Source of the DNA: Gymnopus androsaceus JB14
Lineage: Eukaryota > Basidiomycota > Agaricomycetes > Agaricales > Omphalotaceae
Direction: 5' to 3'
NCBI GenBank assembly: GCA_009733575.1
Contig: ML769386.1
Span: 852,033-916,032, forward strand
DNA: 64,000 nucleotides
Shown here: piece after piece, positions 1 through 10,694 of the stretch
Position numbering within the stretch: the first letter of the stretch is position 1
How the letters are laid out: the number at the start of each line of letters is the position of its first letter
Position numbers and translations under genes: made by a program
The notes under the pieces: model-generated
What the model was told of the DNA's origin: nothing
Databases searched by the model: none
What the model saw: only the letters and a program-made list of their open reading frames with translations

Positions 1-80
1 ATGAATGTATACGGCAAAGGGAAGGAAAGGAAAAAGAAAGATAAATGAAGCAGGATGAAGGGAATGTCCTGCGATGTGTG

Positions 81-1629
81 CTACTCCTGACTATCGTAAG
101 GTGCTTGGGACTGGAGAGCATACTCCAACGGGTTATTACTTTTGCTGGGATAGTGTGAATACCGTCGTTGTATTCGTGGCGGCGGCGAAGACATTGTGAG
201 CTGCGTCTCCACCTGCATCTGAGAGACATCAGCTTCACATTCATCGTCGCGTTCCAAATCCCTCGAAACAGGCAATCCCGAACGTCGAATCCTCCTCTGA
301 GGTTGAGCTTGACTCTCAGAATCCACCGAGGAATCGAGTTTGTAGCGTTTTCGATGAAGAGAGGATTGCGATGGATCCTCGTTAAGTCTAGAGGACGGGA
401 ATCTCGGTTTGTGAAGAGGGCCGAGTCCAAACGCAGTCTCCATTGGGGAGAGGGCAGGAGAGAGAGCCGGGGAACTTGAAGGAGACAGACCTTCGCCCCG
501 CGACCTTTTTCGACGTGGTGCATACCATGCCTGCCTTCGAGGAGTATTTTGGACTTCGAACGACGGTGGTCGTGATGTTGCGGGCGAGGAACTATTTTGG
601 GCACCCGGTGGCTGCGAAGTCGGTCGACGCTTTACTATGCTCCCATAGTTCCTGGCTGGCGTAGAACTCTGAGATTCTGTCTGAGTAGTAGGCAATTGGG
701 AGGGATTTTGGGTCATCTTTGCATCCCAGTTTATCTCGTTCGCATAGAGATCTTCTTCTTCTTCTTCTCCCTTCTTCGTCTCCTCCGGTTGCTGATGCTG
801 CCGCAACGACACCTTGTCGATGAAGGCCATCTTCATCCTCATCGTCGTCAGAATCCTCGTTTACAGGTGTCAGTTGCTCGACCACCATTGCGTGGGAGTC
901 TGAAGACGAATTCGAGTCTCGAGAGGCTGTAAACACCAAGAGCTGACTCTGTGAAGCTGGTTTTCCAGCTTGCTGTGTACTGGTGATGACGTCTGAGAAA
1001 GTAGGTGAAGAAGGTAAAGAGCCTGGTCGTATTGAGCTGCTCGGTGAGTCGAGGGAGGCGAAGCGGGGACTGAATGAACCGATAGCATCAGAGAGGAGAA
1101 TGCTTCTCAAGTGATCGTCTTGGTCCTCCATGTCAGGGTCGGCTACATAGAAGTGGGGATTTGGTGAGGGAGATCGTCCTGGTGATGAAGATCTGGTGTG
1201 TCTTTCATCATCATCATGCCCATTAAAGGCAGAGATGGGTGGAGAGGGAAGTGAAGCAGCAGGCCCGGAATTGTTGGAATCTGTTTTGTGATAAGGCTAT
1301 TGAAAACGCGAAAGAGAACCAAAGACCAGTCTCTTACCTTGGCTGTTATGTTTCGACTCCTCTTGCACTGGATTAGACGGTTCTCCTTGCGCCGAGTGAG
1401 GAGGAGGAGGAGAGAGAAAGTTTTCCGTGTTATAGCTTTCTCCGATTCCGTCGACAGTTCTGAGTAAGTGTGGGATTGAATCCCGACTAACAGGAGTCGC
1501 AGTTCGTATATGATCCACGATTACATGCTGCATTAATTCTGGTCTGGAGCAGAACGATCTGGTACAAGCAAAACCCCATCGACAAATGCGAGGCTCTGGG
1601 CTTGGTGACCTTTGACCCTCGAAAGGCAT
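81..1629 (-). CDS. Atypical C2H2 zinc-finger, otherwise disordered nuclear-type protein
   Basis: The product starts at the ATG at 1629. An in-frame TTG lies further upstream, but no ATG. Within the first 50 residues is a finger-like segment, CRWGFAC followed by LMQHVIVDH, with the spacing of a degenerate C2H2 finger. The rest is low-complexity Ser/Pro/Arg and acidic sequence (DSDDDEDED) ending in basic RRIRRS-type stretches, as in fungal nuclear regulators. One intron is proposed at about 1302-1340, with acceptor AAAACAG, which keeps the frame. Near 785-845 the acidic exon and the C-terminal 220-residue exon lie in frames offset by +1 with no usable intron, so a one-base break is suspected. 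It is divergent from the CCDC97-like gene at 1866. The function is unknown; a DNA- or RNA-binding role is inferred from the finger only. Confidence 0.6.
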
Positions 1630-1865
1630 ACCTTCTGGTATTGAACTTGGTATTCCAAAGAGAAAATCGCGTGAACTATAAGAGATCAAGCGTACAAAGT
1701 TGCCGTGAGTCCTTTATAGCTGACAATGGACAGAGTCCGATGATATGCGCGCGCAGAAGTAGATGAACGTCGGGGAGAAGTTGGGAAGAAGTCACGCGGC
1801 GATCGTGTTCTGCATGAGTAATAGTTCATGCAGGCTGAGCGCGCGTCTCTCTTCCTTCTTTCACT

Positions 1866-2599
1866 ATGCAGTTCGAAGAAATACCAGTACTGACTTGGCT
1901 GGGCTTGGAGAAAGACTATTTGCCTTCTCCCTCTAATCAACCTATTGAATTTCTCCTCGAGCATATAAACCATCTTCCTCCTCATCTTTTACTCAAGTTC
2001 TCGTCTATAACGACGCCCAAGCAAAGGACAACCATTCATAGCATTCGAAATCGTCGGGTTGTGTACCTCAACTCGAATCCTTCTGAGTTATCCTTTACTT
2101 CTGCTCGTCATACATGGCCTACGATATGGCCAGGTAGAGAGCGCCGAGGAATCGAAGAAGGAAATGTCGAAGAACAATGGGCAGAGACCGGATTCATGCA
2201 GGGAACGACTAAGCATGTAAAGAAACTCGGACATCTGCTCCGCGATTATGAGGAAGAGAGAGAAGCAGAGAGGGTCAGGAATATCAGAAGAGCCCAATTG
2301 GTAGCTGAAACAGGACCAGTTTATCCCGGAAGAAGACGAAGACAGCGATGAAGAGGAACCTGTCGCTTTGGAAGAAGAAAACGATGCTGATCTTAAAGAA
2401 GAATTCGAGCGTCGTATACGAGAAAGGTTCATCTACTGGTTTATTGGATGTAAGTAATGGCTTTTTGTATTGGTATACAATCTAATAATTTATACAGAAG
2501 ATTGATTATGACAAAGTCGATTGGGACGAGTCTCTGGACGTAGATAATGATAGAGATTTGCAAGAACGTTGGTTCGAATCCGATGACGAAGACGAGTAG
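1866..2599 (+). CDS. CCDC97-like protein (DUF2052 C-terminal domain), frame broken twice
   Basis: The N-terminal half (MQFEEIPVLTWLG start) is helical and charged. The C-terminal exon reads IDYDKVDWDES and ends with ERWFESDDEDE, matching the acidic C-terminal domain of coiled-coil domain-containing protein 97, a splicing-associated family. An intron at 2450-2497 (GTAAGT to ACAG) is clear. The three conserved pieces lie in three successive frames. A +1 step is needed near 2322-2332 (GPVYP to EEDEDSDEE) and again near 2432-2440 (ERFIY to GLLD). The second step is the one that lets the intron splice in frame. No intron of normal size fits either step. The gene is probably functional with sequence errors; a true pseudogene is the alternative. 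Confidence 0.62.
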
Positions 2600-2833
2600 T
2601 TATGCCGGTCTCTTCGGTTTTTCGATCTTAGCAATACGCAACGTTGGCAACAGTTTCCTCACTCATCTTCTCCGATTCCGTTCCGGGTCTGTTAGAGCTA
2701 AGAGAATTGGTCTAGACAAACGCTATCGATTGCTTATTCATTGCATCTTTTTTTGATTTCACAATCTCCTTAAATTGAAATAAATTCCATCGTATCCTAA
2801 CTTTCCCTCCCACCACGGACTCCCAGCGCAGAA

Positions 2834-4440
2834 ATGGATTATACTGTACCAACATCGGGCCTGGATTCGTCCCACTTCCTGTCTCTTCCCCGTCCGTCCA
2901 TTACATTAGCCACTTCATCAGACACCCCTATCGTTGATACGACCACCCTTGCTGCTCACGATTTCGATGTCGATCCTAGGACAGGGTTCATGCCTCCGCA
3001 GCCACCGGTTGAGCGTCTTCCAAATGACTACAGCCAGTGGGAGGAATTGTTGCAGGATGCGTGTACGGAACGCCTGACAGGTTTGGGACAAAATCGGAGG
3101 GCTCACAGGAGAGGAGTCAGCGCGTAATGGACATTGGAGAGAAAGAGCACGAATGGCAAGTGCATTCCTGTTGCATAGAAACTCGTTTCTGATATACCAT
3201 CTATGTAGCTTCCGATTCTACCCATTACTCCAGCTTCTCAAATCTGAAGTCTTGATTCGAAGAGCTCACCATGTCCTTGCTTGGATAATGCACTTTTACA
3301 TCCACACCCAACCCCTTTCATCTTCAGATATCCGCATACCTCCTCCCATTACCCTTCCCCTCCTACAAATCTGCCGCGAGCTTCAGCTGCCCCCTGTACT
3401 AACTTACTCTGATGACGTTCTGTACAACTGGGGCTTGATTAATCCCGATGCCTCAGGCACTATAGACCCACAGAACCTCTGGGTCTTGACAAGTTTTACC
3501 TCCACACCCTCCGAATCACACTTTTACCTGACCTCTGCGCGTATCGAACTAATCGGTGTCCGAGCCCTTGCTCTCATGGAGTCTACGCTTGGTGAGCTGT
3601 TCGCAGGCGACGACATTGCCCTTCGCCGTATCACTCGATACCTTAACGAACTAGGCGGTGGTACAGCTGCAGACAAGTCCAACTCTGCCTCGTCTCGTGG
3701 TATCATCGGCGAAATGGAACTCGAGCTGAATAACATGACTGCCGGTTGTGATCCTCGAGTGTTTTATGAAGAAATCCGACCTTGGTTCCGTGGAGTTGAC
3801 TCGGGCGAACGTCGGTGGATTTTTGAAGGCTTGGAATTGGATGAGATGTTGGAGGAGCCCAAGGAACTTTCGGGCCCATCTGCGGGTCAGAGCTCTATCA
3901 TCCATGCGTTGGATGTGTTCCTTGGGGTTGAACAATATTCGCATGGTTCTGCTGGCACCGAATCTCAATCCGAAAAGCCGACCTTCCTTTCAAGGATGCA
4001 GCTGTACATGCCCCGCCATCATCGCAACTTTCTCAGCCATCTCCAAAACAACCGTCGTTCCCTCCGTACAATGGTCCTTGATACATGTGCTGCCGCAGGT
4101 ATCTCCTCGTTCAGACGGCTCCTCTACTCGTGTAGCATATTCCGACATTGACCCCAGCGACGCTCGGAATCTCCTCGAGGCGTACAACTCTGCTGTAATG
4201 GCTCTTAAAAAGCTGCGCGATTCGCATATTGTGATCGTGACGTTATATATTATTAGCCCTGCTAGACGAGCGGCACAGGAAAAACGCGAACGGGAACGGG
4301 AAGCTATACAGGGTTTGGAGTCACGGCAGGAGGAAGCTCCGTTGAAAGGTACAGGAGGAACAGACCTTGCTAAATTTTTGAAGGGTGTTAGGGATGGTAC
4401 GCGGGATGCAGTTATTCGCTCCGGAAGTTTAGAGAATTAG
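2834..4440 (+). CDS. Indoleamine 2,3-dioxygenase
   Basis: This haem enzyme opens the tryptophan indole ring to N-formylkynurenine, the first step of the kynurenine/NAD route, in the cytosol. Recognisable blocks run in order: IRRAHHVLAWIMHFYIHT, LPPVLTYSDDVLYNWG, FYEEIRPWFRG, AGQSSIIHALDVFLGV, MPRHHRNFL, KKLRDSHIVIVTLYI (carrying the expected proximal haem His) and GTGGTDLAKFLKGVRD. Length and order fit fungal IDO. A GC-AG intron at 3156-3208 is proposed because it joins ARM to LPILPIT, as the family expects. Three +1 frame steps are then needed, near 3085-3095, 3226-3236 and 4098-4106. All conserved blocks are otherwise intact, so the breaks look like sequence errors rather than decay. Confidence 0.85.
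3156..3208 (+). other. GC-AG intron in the IDO gene
   Basis: The donor is GCAAGT and the acceptor CTATGTAG, length 53 bp. Splicing joins the conserved residues ARM to LPILPIT. Reading through instead gives an open but family-foreign stretch. The call depends on the protein match. Confidence 0.5.
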
Positions 4441-4603
4441 AGATGTATGATTTATTGTTAAATCATCAACTTGTTTAAACAGTTGAGTAGGTGTAGCTAT
4501 ACTGCTATAGTATTAAAAGTTTCGCTAAGCGCTGGCACTGACTCAACAACCGTGCAACCGTGCGAGTGCATCTTTCCTTTCTACCACGACCAGGCCTGCC
4601 CTC

Positions 4604-6753
4604 ATGTCTTCCGCGACTGCCAAATCTAACGGTAAAAAACGAAAGTTTGCATCACCCGATGTAGACACGGTAGGCTCTCATCCTCGGGTCGAAACTGTGA
4701 AGGATAAGAAGGAAAAAAAGAAAAGGCGAAAAGCTGTTAACAAAGACGGAGATGCAGAGGAGGAACAGCAGGCTCAACCTACAAAGGAAACTTCTAGGGC
4801 TCACAAGAAGAAAAAGTCCAAAGCTCAGGATAATGGGCAGCCTGAAACTCATAATAATCCTCCTCCCAATAATCCTCAGGTATCCACAGCAGATTTCCTC
4901 TCAATCATTTCTGCTGCAGCTACCTCTCCATCCGATCCTAGCCAGCCCGGTCCATCCACATCTGCTGCTCCTCCGCCTGCCCCTATTCCCGACCTAGCAG
5001 CACAAACTGGAGAGTTGTTTTCTGGCGACGTCTCCAGTGAATCTGTCCTTCGAGCGTTACAAGATGTCGACATAACGAAGATTGCTCATCTTTTGAGGTC
5101 TTTGGCAGACTCTCAGCAGGCTAGTGTCGACCCACTCGCATCCCTCTCTGCATTCTTCACCGATGGCACTGTTAATGCAGCTCTCATTACTCAGTTGATG
5201 ATGCACCAGGAGCCTCCGCCTCTTAATCAGGTCCCAGTGTCTGCTGGAAAGATCCTAGGTACCAAGCCTACTGAAACGGCTACTGGACCTACGTATAGTC
5301 ACGATGTTATCGAAAACCATAACACTGCCGAAGATGCGCTTTTATTATCTACCAAATGGATGAGTCCTGCCAAGTTGGCGGGGTTGTCAAAATCTCGAGG
5401 TGAGTTCCGTCCTACTTTCTTCTTCTTTCTATGGAGGCGATGAACTTTCCTTCACGATTAGGGTTGGTATATAAAAAGGGGAAATTTTCAGCTATAGAAG
5501 AGCAACAGCTTAACAGTGCCATAGAACGCTATGCTCTTGTGAGTCTAACACTTGCTCTTTCTATCCCTAAGTTTGCTAATCGTGCACAGGCAAGGCAAAT
5601 AACTCCCGACCAGTTGCACGATGTCATCTTTCCGTCCGATGAGAAGGCAAAGGATAATGCCTTCTGGTCCGAAATTAGTGAGTCTACTTATGTAGCGATT
5701 TTATCTCTCACTGACCTTCACTTCAGCGAGAGCCGTCCCTCAACGACCCATCATCTCTGTATATCACCACGTTCGACGCTCGCACCATCCACTCAAGCAG
5801 CAGGGCAAATGGCTTCCTGCAGAGGATGATAAACTCAAAGAGTGAGCTGCTGTCACTCATTCTGTTTTCTTAAACTATCCATGAGTGACATTCTCTCTGT
5901 GTTTAGGGCCGTTGCAAGGCTGGGCAACCAATGGGAGAAAATCAGTGTCGTGGTAGGCCGAAGAGCGCCTGACTGTCGCGATCGCTGGAGGAATCATATT
6001 GTCGGACGCGACGTCCGCGTTAATGGTGAGCTTTTTCTTTTTACCTTGAGATGATCCATTCGACTTAAACCGAAACGAAGGCCCTTGGTCGATTGAGGAA
6101 GAGGATGAGTTGACCCGTATCGTGGAAGAGATGACCATAAAACAAGGCGGTACATTGGACGATGACCTTTTCTGGGGTGCAGTTAGTGATAAAATGGGGA
6201 ACAAGCGTAATCGACAGCAGTGTCGTATCAAGTGGTACGTCGTTGATTGGCCTCCCAATCTAGATACTCATTTTTCGCTGCAGGACCGACGGTCTCAGCA
6301 AGCGCGTCAAGACGAACGGACAGGATTCTCGATGGAGTAATCAAGACGCATACATCCTGGTACACAAGTGAGTATTTTTTCGTCAATGCAAGATGTGCTA
6401 GTTCTTAACGAGTATCACAGGCTGGATTCCCTTCGCGTCCGAGACGACACTGAGATCGACTGGAAGACTCTTGCCGATGAAGACTGGAACCTTTGGAGTG
6501 CGCACGTATTGCAGCGTCGCTGGCTCACTATGAAGCGAGGCATAAAAGGTTACGAAGAAATGTCTATGCAAGGTTCGTCAATTTTACATCTATTCTGGCA
6601 ACTGAATTCATTTCGTGTCATCTAGAAATCATGGAAATCTTGAAAGCCAAGAAGACTAATTTCGATCCGACTCCGGATACCACCAGAAAGCCTCGGAAGA
6701 ATAAGAAATATCCCAGTGCGGAGATGGTTGCTGATAGTGATGATGAAGATTGA
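4604..6753 (+). CDS. Multi-Myb-repeat DNA-binding protein (REB1/TTF-I-like)
   Basis: The N-terminal 90 residues are lysine-rich with nuclear-localisation character (KKEKKKRRK). A Ser/Pro linker follows, then a series of Myb/SANT-like helices: KWLPAEDDKLKE, WEKISVVVGRRAPDCRDRW, GPWSIEEEDELTRIV, FWGAVSDKMGNKRNRQQCRIKW, SRWSNQDAYILVHK and IDWKTLADEDWNLWSAHVL. This arrangement resembles fungal REB1/TTF-I proteins, which bind rDNA terminators and promoters. Eight introns (5400-5461, 5539-5589, 5678-5726, 5842-5906, 6026-6080, 6235-6283, 6368-6420, 6573-6625) all splice in frame, so this gene is intact. The end is acidic (DSDDED). The exact target is inferred from the family and not seen here. Confidence 0.8.
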
Positions 6754-9216
6754 ACGGAATAGTTACTCTTGCGGGTAAATCCAGTGTTCCAAGCTGTTTA
6801 GATACTTGTCAAGTATTCAACAAATTGTATATATTTTCCAACAGCTTCAAATGGTCTCTTTCAAAGCTTCTCCTATCAGGTTAAACCAGATCCAATTCAC
6901 CGCTTGAGCTTGTGGCTCGAGGGTCTGATAGTGCACACGCTAGCGAAGCAGACAGTTCCTCGACGGGTTATGGATCTACCTAGGAATAACGGAACCGATT
7001 GCGTTTGATGCCAGGATGGTATTCTTAATTTACTTGAACGGTAAGGGCAGTGATCATCGATGAACCGATGGATAGGACTTCGAGTGAGTTGAAGGCTGTT
7101 GAAGGCGGTTCATTTTGAGTTTTTTTTTTACAGGATTTTGATTACAAGCTCCGTCGTGCTCTCAACTCACACAGCTACGTTCAGCAATGCCTTTGCGCAA
7201 GCCAGAGTCAAAGTCTTTCTGACGTACGAGCGTAGCTGCGTACGCATACAAGGTCCGGATCCGCTCGGAGTCGGAGCGTCGGGACTCGGATCAACTCTGC
7301 GCATCGACGCTTTGCCCGACATCTCAGGCATCTGACTTTACTGACCAGTCACTAGTCGGTTCACTTCGCTGGCTATAGGCTATAGGACGCCTCCGAGTCG
7401 TGAGGCTTTCTAAGTACTTTGACTCGATCAATATCTTCTATCTTTGCACCGCAAAATTCAGTACTTCTGAAGCTGCCGCCGGGTTTTTCTCTCGAGGTGG
7501 AGGTGGAGTTGGAGTGGGACTGGACGGGACCTGGACTCTTTTGACTATTAAGTATATCTAATAGAAATCAAGGAGATTCTGATATGTGGAGTGGAAATGG
7601 ACTTCGGATCCCACTAGAACGTGTGGCGTCATATTAAGAAGAACTCAAGTCCGATAGCGTAGTACGTGGCATGAGAGCTGAGGTTATGGTAAAGATGAAA
7701 CGCAAATAAAGTATGATATGATAGACTAGGAATAAATTATGAGATTTGGGGTCAAGTTATGCAGCTCTAGTTATAGCATTGATCTACCGAAGATTAGAAG
7801 GCCCAAAGCTAGTAGATCAGACGGGAAGAGGCCTTCGGATTCTGTTTGGAAAAAGGCCGTTGAATTACGATTGCGACTCGGTGGATATTGGAATTCAGCC
7901 AGACTTGGGCTACTACTTTCACGGAATACAAAGCTTAGTCCAGGCTGGGAACAACACAATTCACAAGTATCACGTAGAATATGTTATGTTATTGTATTTT
8001 TGTCGATACTTATTATATGTTAGTATGTATGTATATGCACGAGGGGAAGGACAATTAGCCATTATACTCTTTTCATTGTTGAGGAACTTTCAGGGTCGTC
8101 AAGCTCGCTAGGAGTACAAACGCATTGACAGGAAAGGATGAAGGAGAGGAGAGGTTTGTACTTTCGCCTCCGATATCGGAAGCTTTTGTCTAAAACAAAA
8201 CCAGTCTAAGCCTAGATCGACGCAGCCGATAGATATGCTCATTCGGTGGAAGTATGATAGTTAATTAGTTTGCAGTAGAAGTAGAAGCGATGAGGAGTAA
8301 ATTTCACATTTTATATATATATATATATAAACACAAACACTCACACTACCAGCTCAGGCGGTGTGGGGCGACGGAGCCATGGCCACTGGTGACTGAGGCG
8401 CGGGATGATAAATTGGGCTGGATGTTCTGATGTTGCACATCTGGTGGATGCAGTCGGAGAAGAGCATGGACGATTGAGTGACGATGGCATCTGTGATTTA
8501 TTAATATTGAATAGAAGGAGCTAAGAAAAAGGAGGTTTCGTGATATCATGATCTTTGCACGTAGAATTGGCCAGGGTGTCGAACCTGGATTATTATAGGC
8601 CCTGACTGGACCTGACGCAGAAGCAGAGTCTTGAGCAGCTGATCATCTTGCTGAAGTTTGAACGGCGTAGACCAGTCTCGCCGCCGGCGAGCACGAATGC
8701 CTAGATTAATGTCGTCCGACAGGGTCCGACTACAGTTCGGACGACAGCGAGACGTTACCGTCGTCTCATCCATCGTCTGTAACTTACGACTAGTGTAAGG
8801 GAGCTCAGTGGCAGCGAATGATGAGACGTCGAGCAACATATGCTCCGTATGTTCCGTCGCTTAGATCAAAACGTGAAAAGGCTGAGACGTTAAACTGTCA
8901 AGGCGGTATAAGCGATAAATAACTGGGGACCTAGTTTCGGAAACTAATGCACATGCATGCTGTAAAGATCCTTGTTTTTTCACCTGGGAAGAGATGTAAA
9001 ATTACAATGGCAGTGAGTGCCATTGTGCGGAGATCTGCCGATTATCCCCTTTTGGTAACAGTTGAAGGCTTATATCATAGGCCATTTGGCTCCATCCTCA
9101 ACCACCGACCGCCATTTAGAAGAGGCTGTTCAATCTCATTTTTCTTGCCCAACGTACGCTGCTCACTGCTTTTGTACTTTCTTTTCTCTAATCACTGCCT
9201 TTGCAGGTCTTATATT
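6754..9216. other. Gene-poor interval
   Basis: About 2.4 kb with only short open frames and no protein I recognise. It holds a G-rich imperfect repeat of GGAGTCGGAG/GGAGTTGGAGT type around 7260-7520 and a short TA microsatellite at about 8310-8330. No tRNA, rRNA or transposon ends were seen. Some of the right end is probably promoter and 5' leader for the gene starting at 9217. Confidence 0.5.
8308..8330. repeat. TA dinucleotide microsatellite
   Basis: A run of about ten TA units in AT-rich intergenic DNA, followed by A/C-rich sequence. No function is implied. Confidence 0.7.
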
Positions 9217-10143
9217 ATGTCGATACGCACGGTTCAGACTGACTTCACAACAGCATCTGCCATGATAGCCACTCCAAATATCCTTACTTCACTCGACCTT
9301 AACGTCGCTTATCCGCCAGGCCTTGTCCCCGCAGTTTCTCCTTCTGAGAAGGCACTTGCTGGTCGAACTCGCCATTACAGCGGCTCTTCAAGCTTTTCAG
9401 GCAGAAATCTTTACTCCAATAGCGGTCTCAACTGGAACAACCCGCGCAGCTCTAATAGATCTGCAAACAAGCGCTATCCTCAGGGCATGCGTTTACCTTC
9501 TTCGTCTTATCAGGTGCAGAACCAGTACAGGAGATCTAGCAGTGCTCCATTGTACCAGCGTACTTCGCGCTTTGACCCATTCGGAGACTCGAAGGAAACA
9601 CCTCTTTCTCCTTCCCCTGTCATTACTTCCGAACCATTGTATACCCACTACTATTATTACGACCCCAGCACGAATCGTCCTACGCTCGCTTACGCTGATG
9701 ACAAAAATCCAGTTAATGCTGCCAATCTTACCACCTCGACTAATATCCTTTTGGACACTCTTCTAAACGGTCGTCTTGATACTCCTCGATCCCCATCTCC
9801 TCCCACTCGAGTCATTTCCCCTCCGCAGCCAGTAGTTGAGACTCCGTCCCAACCCAAGAGTCGATCTCCTTCTCCGCCGCATTCTCCCCGGCCCCGGGCT
9901 GCTGCGATTTCACGGCCCAACCCTCCCGTCACCAAATCTCCTCCCGTACCCGTCAGCTCTGCCCCTGTATCACCACCTCCGCCTCCTCCGATCAAGGTTT
10001 CTAAAGCTCAGCGAGACGCTATCGCTCGAGTCGTAGCAAACATGTTGTTGAACCGGGCAGATGGCCTTAGTCGTCGTGTTCGCAAGTGCAACAGCAGTGG
10101 CTACGTGAAGAGCGGCCTGTCGCGAGTGGTGACCGTGGAGTGA
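9217..10143 (+). CDS. Uncharacterised Ser/Pro-rich disordered protein
   Basis: A single open frame of 308 codons from the ATG at 9217 (MSIRTVQTDF). An in-frame extension further upstream looks like leader sequence. The body is disordered: Ser/Asn/Arg-rich for the first 150 residues, a Tyr patch (YTHYYYYDPS), then proline-rich PRSPSPP and VSPPPPPP stretches. Near the C terminus a short predicted helix, KAQRDAIARVVANMLLNR, is the most structured part. Proline-rich tracts of this kind often bind SH3 or WW domains, which is inference only. No family was recognised and no break in frame was seen. Confidence 0.65.
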   Translation: MSIRTVQTDFTTASAMIATPNILTSLDLNVAYPPGLVPAVSPSEKALAGRTRHYSGSSSFSGRNLYSNSGLNWNNPRSSNRSANKRYPQGMRLPSSSYQVQNQYRRSSSAPLYQRTSRFDPFGDSKETPLSPSPVITSEPLYTHYYYYDPSTNRPTLAYADDKNPVNAANLTTSTNILLDTLLNGRLDTPRSPSPPTRVISPPQPVVETPSQPKSRSPSPPHSPRPRAAAISRPNPPVTKSPPVPVSSAPVSPPPPPPIKVSKAQRDAIARVVANMLLNRADGLSRRVRKCNSSGYVKSGLSRVVTVE

Positions 10144-10694
10144 CTGCCATCAAACGTCCGTCGCATTTTGAACCTCTCTTTGCTCTGCATTTCTCGATTT
10201 ATTGCATATGTATAGCATCGCATATCCTTCCTAACAATCGCCGTTGTTCATTGTTGTATCGTTGTATAACCATCCTCGCTTGTTTATTTTCTTCAGTTTC
10301 CGATAATCCCATAATATAATCGTATACCTAGATAAAATAACTGTAGTTTTTGGGCTGCCGCATCCCTTGTATGTACAATTTTCCCTGGTCGAACTCTTGG
10401 GTTATTATTTGGTACCTATGTTCAATATGATCAAAAATTGAATATTGTCTCTTAATTACTCTTGTCCTCAATAATGTGCTTTGAAGCTTGTCGGTAACCG
10501 TAAAGGTGCGCCACTCAACTCGCTCTGTTCTTTGTCCTCTTATCCTTTTTTTTCATCTCCCAGTGCAGCATGTTTGTCTTACGTCGGTGGCAATTCCTCA
10601 AGCGCAGTTTCATATATGCTTCGTGTGGACCATGAGGTCTGAATGAGCACTAGAAGTTCTTGCAACGTCGCGCAAAGCTATTTACAATTCCCCC
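10144..10694. other. Intergenic, no gene seen
   Basis: AT-rich 3' flank of the preceding gene followed by pyrimidine-rich sequence (around 10525-10560) ahead of the ATG at 10695, as expected for a fungal promoter and leader. No RNA gene or repeat was recognised. Confidence 0.5.

Noticed and set aside
1686..1985. 99-codon open frame on the minus strand opposite the CCDC97-like gene
   Set aside because: It is the antisense of a conserved coding exon, with no domain and no independent support.
7250..7530. G-rich GGAGT repeats as a possible minisatellite or regulatory array
   Set aside because: The units are too few and irregular to call an array.
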